From: Boothiomyces macroporosus
Taxonomy: Eukaryota; Chytridiomycota; Chytridiomycetes; Rhizophydiales; Terramycetaceae
Assembly: GCA_027604185.1 (NCBI GenBank)
Contig: JADGKB010000008.1
Coordinates: 173,930-237,929, forward strand
Direction of reading: 5' to 3'
DNA: 64,000 nt
Positions 1 to 12,989 of the stretch are shown here, one piece after another. Under the pieces are notes generated by a model. That model was given only the letters and a program-made list of their open reading frames with translations, searched no databases and had not been told where the DNA came from. A program made the translations under genes and the position numbers. Within the stretch, counting starts at the first letter, position 1. Every line of letters starts with the position of its first letter.

Positions 1-460
1 CTTTGAAACCCACCAATTGTGCTCTTCTTCAAAGTAACACACTACATTAAACACTAGTTACCTGAAATTAAACGGGCTCCAGATGCAACAGCAAATTTGT
101 CTTCTCTTGGTGACCATCTTACATGTGTAGCGGCTCGATTGATACGTAGCAATACCAATGTTGGATTCCAGGTTTGAGCAGCTGCATCCCAAGTCCATAC
201 ATACGCATTTCTGTCTTGAGAACAGGTAACAATACGATCTTTGTTAGTGAGCAAGTACTAGAGTTTGGCGCCCAGTCAACACAAGTAACAAGTTTATCAT
301 GATCAGTCAACGTTTGGGAGAGTTGCCAAGAAGCGCCTTGCTTCTTGTAAATGGTAACTTCGTTGCTGTTTGGCGATAGGACAAGCTCGGTGCGGTTTTT
401 GTTGAATGAGTGGGATGTAATCGGAGTTCCGATGAGTAATTGATGGTTTTCGATTGACAT
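1..460 (-). CDS. ARPC1: ARPC1/p40, Arp2/3 complex WD40 subunit (partial, 3' end off window)
   Basis: This is the WD40 subunit of the Arp2/3 complex, which nucleates branched actin at the cortex. Exons on the minus strand are 460-259, 238-62 and 41-1; the C-terminal half lies left of the window. The two introns (239-258, 42-61) are each exactly 20 nt. Removing them restores the family strings [20 protein letters not shown] and GARLISVCYFEEE, which are broken in every unspliced frame. ATG at 458-460 begins MSIENHQ, a normal start for the family. The recognisable blades are [14 protein letters not shown] and the block around [19 protein letters not shown]. Its neighbour encodes an IQGAP-type actin regulator on the same strand, 124 bp away. 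Confidence 0.93.
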
Positions 461-584
461 TATTCAGAGGACTCTGTGCAGTCAACAACTTAAGATTTTC
501 CAATCTTGAAATTTGGCTTTGGGTATGCGTGGCTTAGCAAAACAGAACGCAAAGCCAGAAAATGTCAATATGCGATTGTATATA

Positions 585-3026
585 TTATTTCTTTGAAAAA
601 GTATTATTCAATAGTTGTATAGTTCTGCCTACATCAAATTTCACAAAGTCCAAATCAAGCATTGCCACACCCAGCTGCTGCTTTTCCAACAGGTCATCCA
701 GCTTTAGATCCATTTCAAGGATCGGCTGGTCCCTTCCCTTGTAGTTTAACGAAATCACGTAAACGCTTGGGAAAGGCGTGCTAATCACAAAGTAAATGTT
801 CTCTCGTCTGAAATTAGCAATCAATTTACCTATTTTCTGGAACAGTAGATTCAATAATCACTCTGGATTCTTCCAATTTCTTGTGGGTGAACTTTACTGG
901 TGCCTGAGTCTTTACTGCTTTTTGCTGTGGAGCACTCTGGATACGGACGTTTTGCAAGTAAGCTTTGTAAGTCTCCAGCTGTGCCCGAAGATAATCATTA
1001 TGATCTTGGATATTTTTGTACACAATTGACAAACTATTGATTTCGCTAGCTACTTTTTCTGCCAGATTGCCCAAGTGTGTTAGCTCAGCAGAAATTTCTT
1101 CTTTCAAAAGAGCGTATCCGTCACTTTTGCTGATTTGCCCCAATCTAATCAACTCTTGCATCATGTCACCAAGCTTGAGGCCTTTTCGTACAAGCAATTG
1201 ATCCCGCGAGGTGGATGCTAATTCTACTATTTTATCCAAATCTAGTGGTTTCATTTTAGCCATGCTTGGAGAAAGACGCAGTATTTGAACAAAGATGGAT
1301 TTGGCATCATAGCTAAATTAAGCGGTAATTACTATAAGAACTCGGCTCTTGTAAGCTGATCCGCAGCGGCAGAAGAGGTAGTGTCAATATTGGTTTGATC
1401 CCAACGGGAAAAGAGCTCCAAGTTGATTTGCTTATTTTCCGATCTTGGAAGCTGTGGTTGAGGAGTTCCAAGGTCATTTAAGCAAATTCTCAGTCTATTA
1501 TCCGGTTCAGGACACTATAATTAGTGAAATTCTACCAATTTGTCCATGCAGTTGTACAACAGCGAGTGTGTGCTGTAGATTTCATTCAACGTAATCTTCA
1601 ATTGCATATCTGTTTTTGACAGGGCAATATATTGTTCCATCTACGATTAAAAATTAAAAACCTCCAGTGCATCAGTGAATTCGCCAACTTCACACAAATC
1701 ATTCAAGAATCGTTGGAAACGGGCTTCGTTGTGCTCAATGAATGGATTCAGCACAGACATAAAAGGCTCTTTGGTGTGGGAAGGCTTGTTGGCCAAGTTT
1801 TGCAACAACTTTGCGACTAATGTAAAAGTCCTTCTAGGATTCTTTTTTGGATCCGAATCGACTGTCATATAATGCTGTGGAGTAACAATAGCAGGATTGA
1901 CGAATCGCAGCATGAAAAACCCTCCAATTAACGAGCATTTTTGGGCTTCAGTAGAATCTGGATATTTTCTCTGAGGATTAATTATAATTACCTTGGTCAA
2001 TGAACGAATTTGTTTACAAATCCATCTAATACCGTACGGAACTTGGTCAATGGAGCTCATAATGATACTGAGGAAACTTGCCCCAATTTCCATAAGAGTT
2101 TTCACCCTTGGGGCAATAATTGCCTGGACATCAGGATTTCTTGCTGCTTCTTCTGCACTAACTGATTTTGGCAAATTGGTAGGCTGGTTAGTGGCATTTT
2201 CGATATCCTGAATCATTTGGTCGTAAACTTTGACAGGATTGATTTCCAGGTCCAAATCATGTAATCCAATGAGCTTATTGACACGCTCCGATAATATGCT
2301 TTTGAGATAAGTTTGACCAGGACCACGTCTGGTGTATGTAGTCATCATTCTGCTTACCGGTGTATTTGCTCTCATCAAGTTGGAGAAATTAGTAGCGCTT
2401 TCAAACTCGGCAGCAAGCACGTTCTGAATTAAAAGAATATTACTTGAAACATGGATAACAGCAAATATTCTTCTCTGGTTTCGTACTGGTTTCCAAATAA
2501 TGTGAACATTACAGTTTGCAGCAAAGTGTCGATTTCAGATAGCGTAACAAATCTCGTTAACCCCGCGATATATCTTGGTTCAGACTGTAGCAAATGGAAG
2601 AGGTTTCCGTATAATTTACGCTTTCTATCATCTGGCAAGTGGCCTTCGGCCGTTTCCAATTCTTCTAATTGAGCAGCGACTTCTTGTTGCTACTATTAGG
2701 TTGGTATTACTTCAGACAAGGCCATTCTATTTTGAATCAGCAATGCAATTCTGGAATCCAAATACCGCTTATCCCTTTCTAAAATGAAGTTGCGTTTGGA
2801 CTGAGAAGATATTTTCAATTTCATTTCCCTTAACCTCCTTTGCGCTAAATATTAAGCTGGATTTACAATGAGTAAGTTCATCTTCTACTTCAGCATCGTT
2901 CTCTGCAGCCATTGACCATAGAGCTGCTACTGAAAATCTTCCGGATCTAGTCTTGCCTTCCATTCCATTTTGTGTTGCAACCAATGCCGCTTTCGCAACA
3001 TCCGAGGGTTGATATTGTTGAGACAT
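585..3026 (-). CDS. IQGAP/Gap1-type RasGAP-domain protein, 757 aa
   Basis: The protein has an IQGAP-like RasGAP domain followed by the RasGAP C-terminal domain. It lacks the calponin-homology and IQ regions of full IQGAP, so it resembles the short fungal Gap1/Sar1 form. Exons: 3026-2867, 2844-2711, 2689-2444, 2423-1992, 1970-1662, 1640-1536, 1514-1333, 1312-830, 807-585, total 2274 nt. The eight introns are 20-22 nt. Diagnostic strings after splicing are [18 protein letters not shown]-like [23 protein letters not shown], and [13 protein letters not shown] leading into [11 protein letters not shown]. Intron 1971-1991 is 21 nt with no in-frame stop; an uncut reading inserts seven residues absent from IQGAPs. 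No ATG exists upstream in the same exon frame, so ATG 3026 is taken as the start. Expected role: cytokinesis and small-GTPase or actin scaffolding. Confidence 0.9.
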
Positions 3027-3334
3027 CAATTGCTTTTGGTAAATTGTCAAAGCAAGAAATTGATTGCTCTGCAGTTGTGGCGTTTGCGGCGTACGGTTTG
3101 AAACGAACGATGAGAAAAAAACAGGGGCTCTGAGATTTTACTGGAGTTTAAATGACAATGGGACACCAAAGAGAATCAAAGAATTCCTCCGCCGTTTCAA
3201 GCCTTTGAACCTTTGCTAGTACATCTGACTGTGAATTTGTATTAAGTGTTAACCCTGTAATCTATATTGCAATTACTAGGCAACGTGCCACCTCAATGAA
3301 AGCTCTGCTTTTTTACTTACAATATTTAAACAGT

Positions 3335-6300
3335 TTATTGCTCTTGTGGTACCAGCACCTTTGCTAACTCAACCAATGGCTCAATTTGAGTGTTGCGACG
3401 AGGAAAGAATGAAAGAAATGAAACAAACGGTGCAATCTAGAGTTAGAAAAATATTACCCAAAAGTTATTGGGTGTGATGAAAGATGGCAGCAATCCTCTT
3501 GATGCGGTGAACAGCGATCTAGTATTAAATTCAATTACTTGAATAACAATGATCCCAGATGTAAATATCTATAGGCAGCTTGCTCCCGCGTCCCATAGTG
3601 TATAAGCTCATCAACTATGTATCGGTACAAGAAAAATGCATCAGAATCAATATCATTTAGAAGGCCTGGCAAAGTTGCTATTTGCCGGAGAAGACGAATA
3701 CAGTGACTTTCAAGAATATGGAAATGGTTCAGGGAATCAGAGGCAAACTAATTTAGAAATAAATTACTTGGAATGTCTTCAAGTGGCCAAAACTTAATCT
3801 GACGTATAGTCGCTGTCTCTCATGTGGCTTCTTTTTGTTATATAGTACAAAGTGATCCATGATGTATTTTTGCTAGGTTACGTTAAAAATACCTTTCGCA
3901 GTTGCTCAATATGCTTATTGATATTATTTAGCAACGGTATTATTCTATACTTTTTAGTCGCCTTTGGCTCTAGAGTGCATGTGATTAATCCTTGGTGGCC
4001 ATGGGAAAATGAAAGCTTTGAAAGACTGCTTGTGTTTGCTGTTGGCGTATCTTCATCAGAATCCGAGGAATCGTCATTGTTGCGTTTTTTACCAGATAGG
4101 TAATGCAGTACCCTTGACGTAAATGTGTTGTAACTTCGGTGATGCGGGCTTGTTGCTTTTGCAGCTGGCCCAGGATTATGCAACTCAATGTCAAAATATA
4201 TCGAATCGCATATAATGTGAAACTCCAAAGTCTTGTCCGAACTATTAGTGATTGCCAATATGTCATTATCACATTGAATTTGTTGCGGAGTCAGCGCTTC
4301 GATTTCGTTGTTTGCTTTCTTTGATACAGCACACGAAAAAACAAAGTCATTTGGCGAAACGGTCATCTGAAGCGGAGTACATAAAGCTTTTAATGGGATT
4401 ACTTTTTGATAGTCCTTAACAAGCCTGCAATTCACATAAATTTCAATATCCTTGTGTTCTACATAGTCTTCTAGCTGGGCACCAATTTTTGAAGATGGCA
4501 TCAAGAGTAGCCTGAGAAATACTTGACAGCTAGACCCTCCTTCAATTCTAATTGTCGAAAAAAGTTTCGCCCCAGATCTAGAGAGGGAGAAAATCAATTC
4601 GCTTTCGTCATCTCTGGGAAGATTACTAGTTACAGAAAACTCTAGTGGTGTAAGTTCATGGTTGAATATCACCAAACTCTTTGTAACATAAAATGCCCCG
4701 AAAGAGAGCATCCCCATGTCAATCGTTGAGCTTTTGGATTCAATCGCGTGCGTATAAACCTGGAAAACCTTGTTGTTATTCAAATCAGCTTTGTACGGTG
4801 CTGCTACTTCGGTTTGGGTAGTGTTGGTAGAGCGTTTCAAATTTTGCTTTGCAACAACCTCCATTGTAACCCGAACAAATTTTGTGTCCATATAGTTATC
4901 CAAATTTTGGATCATAAGATAAGCATAGTACGTTCCTCTAAGAGCAACCATCAAACTTAATGTAATCTGTTGTGAAGATGCGGAAAATGAGTTTGACCGC
5001 GACATTTCCAATAACCCTTCATATCTGTTGCACACTATCCAATCAGAGTCTTTTTCATTAACTGGGCAAATCCGATACGATGCTTGAGAGCCCGTGGTGA
5101 GTTCTATGGTGATTTTTTTAGATAATGCGGTGGGCGACAAATCCTGTTGGCCAAGATCAAGTTCGTAAAAGCCTTCAAATTTGCCACTGGTGATATCATA
5201 GAGCTTCTTGCATCCCTTGATTTCAAGCACTGGTGGAACTGGGGCACTATAGGATATAGCAGATTCTTGTTTCAAAGAAAAGTTTTGAATTTCTGGTGAT
5301 AGCGTTAATTCATCTCGAACAATAGGAATATCTTCAGTACCCCTGTTCTGATATACATCAGCCATCACTCGCGAAGTTCTAGTTTCAAATAGCTTTGTTG
5401 GGACATCGTCGGTGTAATCGGTAGTACTTTGCAACATTCCAGTGTTGTCTTCCAACAACTTTATCGAAACAGTCTGCCCTTTCTTTGACAAAGAATTCTT
5501 GTCAATGAAATGCACTTTGATGTCGTCGGAAATCCCGTAAATCTTGGAATCCCTCAAAGAGAACGTAATCGTAATTTGACCACCTGCTTCAACTTGAAAG
5601 GTCCCATCCTCCTTCAGAGGGGATATTTCGATAATGTTTTCTGCTGCAGAAGCAAATTCTATGGGATATTCTATGGCAACTTTCAAGTCAAGGGTGTAAT
5701 TATTTGACAAATTTGTTACACTGATATTTTGCTTCTGGATCGTCAAGGCAGGCTGTGTGGATTGCGGCTTTTTATCGTCATCACTGTCTGAAAGGACAAT
5801 TGTTTTAAAAGTAAGCGAGCTCTCTGATAGGGTAAATGTTGGCCCTTCCACAAAGACACCCCGCAAAGCGACTGATTCTACAAGCTTCAAAGTGTTCTCC
5901 TTGTCTCCATCTATGCTCTGTTTAACCTTTGAAGTCAGCCAAAACGTTCCCAAAGTTACTCCTGCAGGATTGGTCAAGTACGAAGAAGCTATCATCCCTT
6001 GTGACAAACGAATGGCATCTTTTGCGGCGATTCTAATTTTCACTTCAATTGAGCCTTTAGAAGGTAATGATACGCTTGTTCCAATGGGCGAATTTGAATT
6101 GCGGGAGAGTATTTCAGTAGAAATCAAACTTTCAACATCAGGCGTAAGGGTACAGCCAATATCAAACTTAACATCTTGATCTGCTACATTTGTAATGACA
6201 AACCAATTATCGCAAGGCAAAGCTGACGGAGAGGAAGGAAAAATCAGTGGGGGAAGCTGCAATTCTCCAGAGTTTAATCGGTCAAATTTCAACTCGAACT

Positions 6301-9300
6301 GGGTCATAAAATACTTGAGCGTCACAGTCAAATCATTGGATGGATTGAAGATGTTTTTAATCGTGATTGTTCCAGATTGAGCTCCAGATATTCTTTCTTG
6401 CACTTGTCTTGGATTAAACTGGCATTCAATAACTTGATGACATCCAGGTTCGATCTTTCTCTTGGAAGGAATATTTTCATTTTCATTACCAATTGAAGTG
6501 ATTTCAACATAATCCGGAATTTCAAAATCATACAAATACGTAATTTCGGATGGGTTGTGGATTTTGAATTGAAATTTTACTTCTTGCCACATATTGATGT
6601 GGCCCACTTTTCCCAAATCAATGATGTTCGTTTCAATTGACCCAACGGACTGACAGTATCCTACAGACAACTCGAAAGCTGCAACGTCTACCTGCTTATC
6701 AACATTCTTAAACACCAAGATCCCGTCCTGTATAAACCTTTTACCCAAATTAACTGTGCTAGCGTTATTTTCATCCAACAGCATGTTAAGCGATGTAACC
6801 GATATTACTGCGATTGCTTTTTCCTTTGGCTGTAACAGCAATGCGGAGCCAAGTACAGCCAATTTGTTGTTCACTCTAGAGTTTTCCACTTCGGAAGTAT
6901 TTTGGATCAAATTGTCCACCACGAATCCTGATCCAACATTAATCATCCAGCGAAAATTCAGGCCAATGTCACTGTATGCCTGCAAGTGTATGAGTTCATC
7001 AGTATTGTTTTTTAACTCTACACTGTTTTCGTACAGTGGCATGCTGTCTGTCCTCGATTTCTTCTGCAGTCTCAAATAACTGGCACCGCCATCCTGAACA
7101 ACCGACGAGTAAACATTTTCCCATCGTATTATATCCATCGTATCGTCTTCTACTCTTTTTTGATTCAATACTGAACAGGACACGAAGGTTGGATTACAAA
7201 ATGCTCTGACAGAGACTTCAAAGTTTTGATTCAAATTGTTCATATTCTTGCAAACAATTGATTCGTTGTAAAAGCCGTATTTTGCACACATTAAGGAAAA
7301 TGTAACACATTCGCCCTGAATATTGCTTCCAGTTTGTGATGAGGACTCGACTGGACCGATACACCCCTTGAAATCTTCAATTATAATTCCACTGGAGGGC
7401 TGAAGCTGAAATTGCAAAGGCATTGATGACGTAAGATTATACACCCAGAATTTTCCTCTAACAAGCTGGCCTTTTGAACACTTTGAACCAAAATTAATAA
7501 CTTTGTCGGAAACTGCAAAAAACGATTGTCCTATCGCGGCATTGAATTTTAGAGTATGGGTGAACACATTCACAAAATTATCTGGATTGGATACCACTTT
7601 GGAAGAGGCTGGATAGCTGTCGAGTTCCTTGATATTATCTTTCACAAAGATCATAAATCTAATTCCTCCAATCAAGTTCCTGCAGTCTATTTGAGACGCC
7701 AGCTTTGCATCTGTTTGAATGTTGAACGGTTTTTCCAACTTTTTCAATAGCGAAGCGCTTCCGGTGCTAACTAATCCTGGTTGTAAAGCTATATAAACAA
7801 TAACTTTTTCATTCCCATTTAAAGTAATCGGATTCGAAGAAAGGGAATTTTCCAACAAGTTATCGGCAAATATATAACACTGCTGGCTCAAGTTTGAAAT
7901 GGCTGAGAGAACTATGGGGTTATCGGTAATATTTTCTACTTCAATTGGAACTACTTTGGCAAATCGTTTTTGATAATCTATATAGCAATAACCAAAATCA
8001 AGCTCGTAATTTCCTTGTTTAACATCTGCAAGGCCAAAATGATTGATTCTTTCATGAGAATTGAAGTTTAGTCTGAGATAGGACGATAATGTAGCATAAT
8101 AGATATACGTTATTGATATCTTTTGTGATTTCCTGGAGTCTTGCACATGAATAGTCGCTTTCAGTCTGCCCAAGCTTCGTGGTATTAGAGTAAGTTCAAT
8201 TTTTCTTGTTTCATTTGCCTTCAAAATTCCTGCCTGTTTCTTTGCGTAAAGAGTTGCTGCCAAATCTCTTGGAATATCCAAGATAAACCGTAAATCCCGA
8301 TCAGATTGATTTATCAATACAAAATAGCAATGTTTCTTTTCTCCAATTTCCAATTTCCCTAAATCAACGAGTTGCATTTCAACAGTGAATTTGGGGGTTG
8401 CAACTTCAGGAATGAAATTTTTGATTGGGGATTGAGGGAGGTTTTGGCTCGTCGTAGTACTTGGCATGGAACTAATTACCGGCGTATCAAATTGGAAGCC
8501 ATTATCAGTCTCGCTTTTGCGACTAACATCTTGTTCTTCCTGCAAGACTCGTAGGTATGCTTGCTGGTCGTAACAGACTGTCGACTTCACAAGGACTCTT
8601 TTAACAATATCCGTATTTTTCTGTTCATGAATGTATATCCTTGCAGTGCATATTTCGCTATCTATCGACCTTGTGTCTTCGGTTCCAACAGCTGAAAGGG
8701 ATGGATTTGAAGGCAGAGAAGAACTTTCAAACTTTGAATAGCTAGTGTCACTTTGAAAGTCTGGGGAACCTCTAATGGATATTCTACTAATGCGAGATGG
8801 CTTGAAAAAGACTTTGACTGTTTTCACACATCTTGGGCCAATCGGAAATATTATCGAGCAGTCCGTGGTTTTTACTTTTGGTACTGTATTAGAAGTAATT
8901 GCTAGCAAATCCTTTGCACTTGTATGGGCAGATTTGGTAGTATTGAGCGCAACAGGTGAGGAATCTTCCTGCTTTTCATTTTCCGATTTTGCCACCTTCC
9001 CTGCTCGTAGTAGCTTCAGCTCTTCCATAATTTTATCGGCTTTATCTTGACGGCCCTTTCGCACAGCAATTTTGTGTTTTTGCTCCAATTGCTCAATTCT
9101 CTCTTCCATTTCTTTCGAAAGCAAAACTTTTTGATTTCCATCCTCATCTTCGCCGGAACTGTCGATTGAAAACCAAATCTCTCCACTGCATTGTTCAAAG
9201 ACTAATTCCTGGGGATCGACTTTAACTTCGAAAATTCTCGTGTGCTTGGTGCTAGTATTTGAAATCACAATATTTTGCACATTTTGACACACTTGGTCGA

Positions 9301-12300
9301 TGAGACATGGGCCAAATGAGAGCAAGAGATTTTCGATAAAGAAATTGGCAGGTTGCCGGATATTTGCTTTTACTATCAGAGTTTGGTTATTGTCGGGATT
9401 TTGGATATTCTCGATTGTTAGGTTTTCTTGGAATAGTCCGGCTAGCGAAGGATCAAACATGAATTCGACTTCGCGCTTTCCATATCCACGAATAACACCG
9501 TATTTCCCTTCTGAAAATATTAAATCTCCTGAAGCTATTGATCCAGATTTTCGGATACCGTATATGAGAGGCACTTCTGATTTGTTTCTAATTACAATCT
9601 TCTTGGTTCTCCTTTCAGTTTTGTCCATATTACCAAAATTGATGTGCTTTTGTCCCAGCTCCATCAACGATTTGGCAACCAAGGATCTGACCATCATTTC
9701 TCTAATTGGGATTTTATCAGCATTTTCCTTTTTCAACAAATAATCAAACTGCATAGCTTTAATAGTCCTGTCGAATTCAATCATTTTGAAGAATACACGG
9801 GCATCGTATTTTCTTGCTTTGCCCTATATATTATCAACAAGGTACCTGAAGCGATGAAAGATTTTGATTATTACTTTTGAACACAAGGATAATTGTCAGC
9901 TGCTTTTGAGGACCAACTGTTACCCGCGATAAAGGAACTAGTTGAGCATCTCGAATGCAGTCATCCAACTCTCTTCGAATTGTCTGCTGGGTCTTTACGT
10001 ATTTCTCTTCAGATTCATAATTAGTAAAGTGCGGACTGATCATTCCGGTTTCTTTTTCTAGGAGTGGTAGAAGAGTATCCATTGCAAACTTTGTTGTTTC
10101 GGCATTTTCCACTTTTTCATCAGGCTTGCATAACAAGTTGTCTGACAATGAGACATCTTCATATGTACCTGAAACATCAGAAACATCGTCATCATTTTGA
10201 GCAGAATTTTTCTTTGTAAAATTGGATCGTAATGATCGCAGTGGTACTGTATAAGTATTCTTGCGTCGACTGGGTGATCTCGGTGGTTCCACTTTATTTG
10301 AAGACGCCAAATCCAAGTAATCTGGAGATGCAACCGCTTGAGTGATATCCCCCATATTTCTCCTTGATTTTAATGTTACCGAGCCAATTGTTATACCAGA
10401 AGTTGATTGTGCAGCTTTCAGCGAGTTGACTTTTGATTCGGTAGAAGGCCGGTTTAATTTTCTACGATCTTCAATAGATTCTAGCAATTTCTCCTTTCTT
10501 TCTGAATTTCTTGGAAGCACAGTAGGGTTATACTCTGCCACGCCATATATTCCAATGTCTCCTGGCATCGAATTTGAAAGCTCTAAAACCAAATCTTGAT
10601 CAGAAATATTTTCAATGATGAATGTACGGACAACTGGCGAATTGATTAATGCTGTGCCAAAATCAATAAAATTTGTTGCTGCTGGAGTCAAAATATTATA
10701 GAATAACGAGTGAAAAGTAACTTTTTGCTGGTCAATGTTTGTCGAGTGTACTTGCACAATCTGGTCATTATCAGGGTTAAAAAGGTTAGCAACAGTGATA
10801 TCCTTTTTGTAATCTGGGTTGACTTTTCTAGGATAGATATCAATTTTAACTTCCACAGATTGCTTTGCAGGTATTACTATTTCTCCCCTGAATGAACTAA
10901 GAACCTTTGATACATATCGAAGTTCTATTAAGGTAGGCAAATCAGACATGTTACGCACAATCAACGGAGCCGATTTGAGCGTGCTGACATTGGTATCACC
11001 GAAATTTATCGTAGAAGGAGACACTTCAATTGCTGATGTACACACTTTGCTGACACACTGAATTATATTCTTTTCGGAGTTGTTCTGTTGTCCAGGTTTG
11101 CAAGAAGATAATGTCACCCTAAAATTTCTTTTTGACAGTCTACATGATCGATAGTCTGAAGTAATTGGATCTCTTTGGGGCAAATAGCAAACTTCAATGT
11201 GCTTCTCTATCCCTGGTCGCAAAATCAATTCTTCGATCCTTGTGATTTCTTCTCCTAGTATTCCAACATCCTTGTTGTATGGAAGGTCAAAGCTTGAAAA
11301 TGAATCGTAGTCTTCAGACATTGTTCTAGATACAGAGTCATGATTTGAACGAAGAGCTTCAACGATATTTGGTAGTGGAACTATGTCAAAGATATAATAC
11401 CGTCTTGATCTTCGCCGTTTGGATATCCTGGTGAGGAACCGACCGAGCTAGAAGAGCTATGCGTACGTGTTATCGACAGTTCACTATGGGTCCTGGATAC
11501 CCCAGATATTTCAGTCAGGCGATCGTGCAAAAGCTTTTCTGGTGGTTCCAGTAGACCGTCCGAAATGTCAAATGAATCTCTATGTAATGGTTCAGACATT
11601 TGTTTAGAGTGCTGTCTAGATCTAATCGGCTCGTATGTTTGCACTTCTTCGCTCTTTAATTGAAATACCACATCCGGAGAGTCACTGGAAAATCCAATTT
11701 CCAACGGGGATTCTGACACATTCCGCAAGATAATAAATTTCTTTTTCATTAATCCTGCACAGCAATCTCCAAAATCCAGCATATTTCCTGTACTGATGAT
11801 TAGCTTTTCTTCTCTCATCACTGATCGCACTATGGCATGAACGTGAGTTTGGACAGTATTACTGGCATCATTCTGGTTTTCAATCTGTAATTCATAGTTG
11901 AATTCACCAACGTCGGTAGGTTTAAATGAAACTCGAATTCTTTTTGGGGTATAAGCTGCAAGAGGTGAAAAATCTAGAGGCTCGCCAGTATCGTAATCAG
12001 TGAACTTGAGCCAGTTTTTATGATTCTTGTTTGATAAATCAACTGATGTTAGTGTCCAGAAAAGCATGATTTCGGATCGGTTGTGAACTGTGAAATCTTT
12101 GAAATACGTTCCGCCAACGACACAGTCATCGAAAATCAACCCTGTAGAAGAAATATCCGTTGTGAATACACTCTTGCAGATCCTTGATTTGAACTTTGTA
12201 GTCACCTTTTGTAAAATTCAGTTTACCTGAAAATCAGGAGGGATGACTACATCACCGTCAATATTCTTTGCGGGATCGGTATTGGTACGTCCAATCTTTG

Positions 12301-12796
12301 GTGATATGATCGGCTTTTCCAGAATGGCTTTTGAATCCTGCTTTACTAGCCCTAGTTTGTCCTTTTTGAAACAGAAAAAGAACAGCAATCCGTTTATCTC
12401 AATAAAGTCGTGCGTCGCATCCTCCTTGAAAATAGTTGGGGTATTTGGTTCCGTAGTTGGTAAAAAGGCAATGATGATTTTCTGAGTTTGAAATGGCTCC
12501 AAATCAATTTGATCAATATGCCCTACAAAGTTGAATAACTGGTTAAAGCCAGTGTTGGTCCTGGCCATACAATACTCGACCGTATTCGTATTCTCAACTT
12601 GGAGTTGGTCTGGAAGATTTTCATTTGATTTTTGGAAGGCGATTTTTGTCAACTGAGGTTAATCATTGATTACGTTTGAACGGAGCTTTACTGTGAGTTT
12701 TAAATCCGTAGTATTTTTAATCTCGAATCTAGTAAGCGAATGTAATCCGTTATCGTACACTTGATCCAATATAATCTTTCCTGTTACTTCAATCAT
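3335..12796 (-). CDS. Giant multi-ASH/MSP-like domain protein, 3098 aa
   Basis: Nine exons total 9297 nt: 12796-12674, 12652-12227, 12205-11401, 11380-9846, 9823-3893, 3872-3768, 3747-3539, 3518-3458, 3436-3335. Introns are 20-22 nt. The protein is built from repeated beta-rich ASH/MSP-like modules recognisable by signatures such as INFGDTNVSTLKSAPLIVRN, FIDFGTALINSPVVRTFIIE, INFGNMDKTERRTKKIVIRN and VINFGSKCSKGQ. A charged coiled-coil stretch lies near residues 1200-1250 (around 9.0-9.1 kb). The last four small exons add a non-ASH tail with helical blocks. They are easy to miss because the large exon reads into a stop at 3878 only if intron 3873-3892 is kept. ASH arrays are typical of ciliary and centrosomal proteins (HYDIN, CFAP47, CEP192, DLEC1). 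No calponin-homology or IQ region is seen, so I do not assign it to one of these. A flagellar or centrosomal role is inference. Confidence 0.82.
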
Positions 12797-12989
12797 GTAA
12801 TTTGTTGGTTCGTCGGGATTTTAATTTTTGAAAAAAATCACAAGGGAGAAGGGGGAAACCGAAATTCATTAGAATTTGCCGATTTTATAAACATATTGAG
12901 TGTATGTCTTTCCGATGGTAGAATCACACCCATTTTGTGTATTCCATTGTTGAAAGTGTCAATTGTTGACACCAGGAAAATTCTTTGTG
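12797..12989. promoter_or_regulatory. Divergent intergenic promoter region
   Basis: This 193 bp gap separates the starts of two divergent genes, the giant ASH gene (minus) and a Galpha-like gene (plus). It is AT-rich and contains a TTTATAAA-like stretch near 12884. The short minus-strand reading here stops before any usable 3' splice site, so I see no extra exon. A shared promoter is inferred from position only. Confidence 0.4.

Noticed and set aside
3376..3797. Plus-strand small gene starting MAQFECCDEE
   Set aside because: Frames break repeatedly and no 19-23 nt intron repairs them. The minus strand reads continuously through three clean short introns as the C-terminus of the ASH giant.
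5757..6179. Plus-strand ORF inside the ASH gene
   Set aside because: It is fully contained in a coding exon on the other strand and has no domain.
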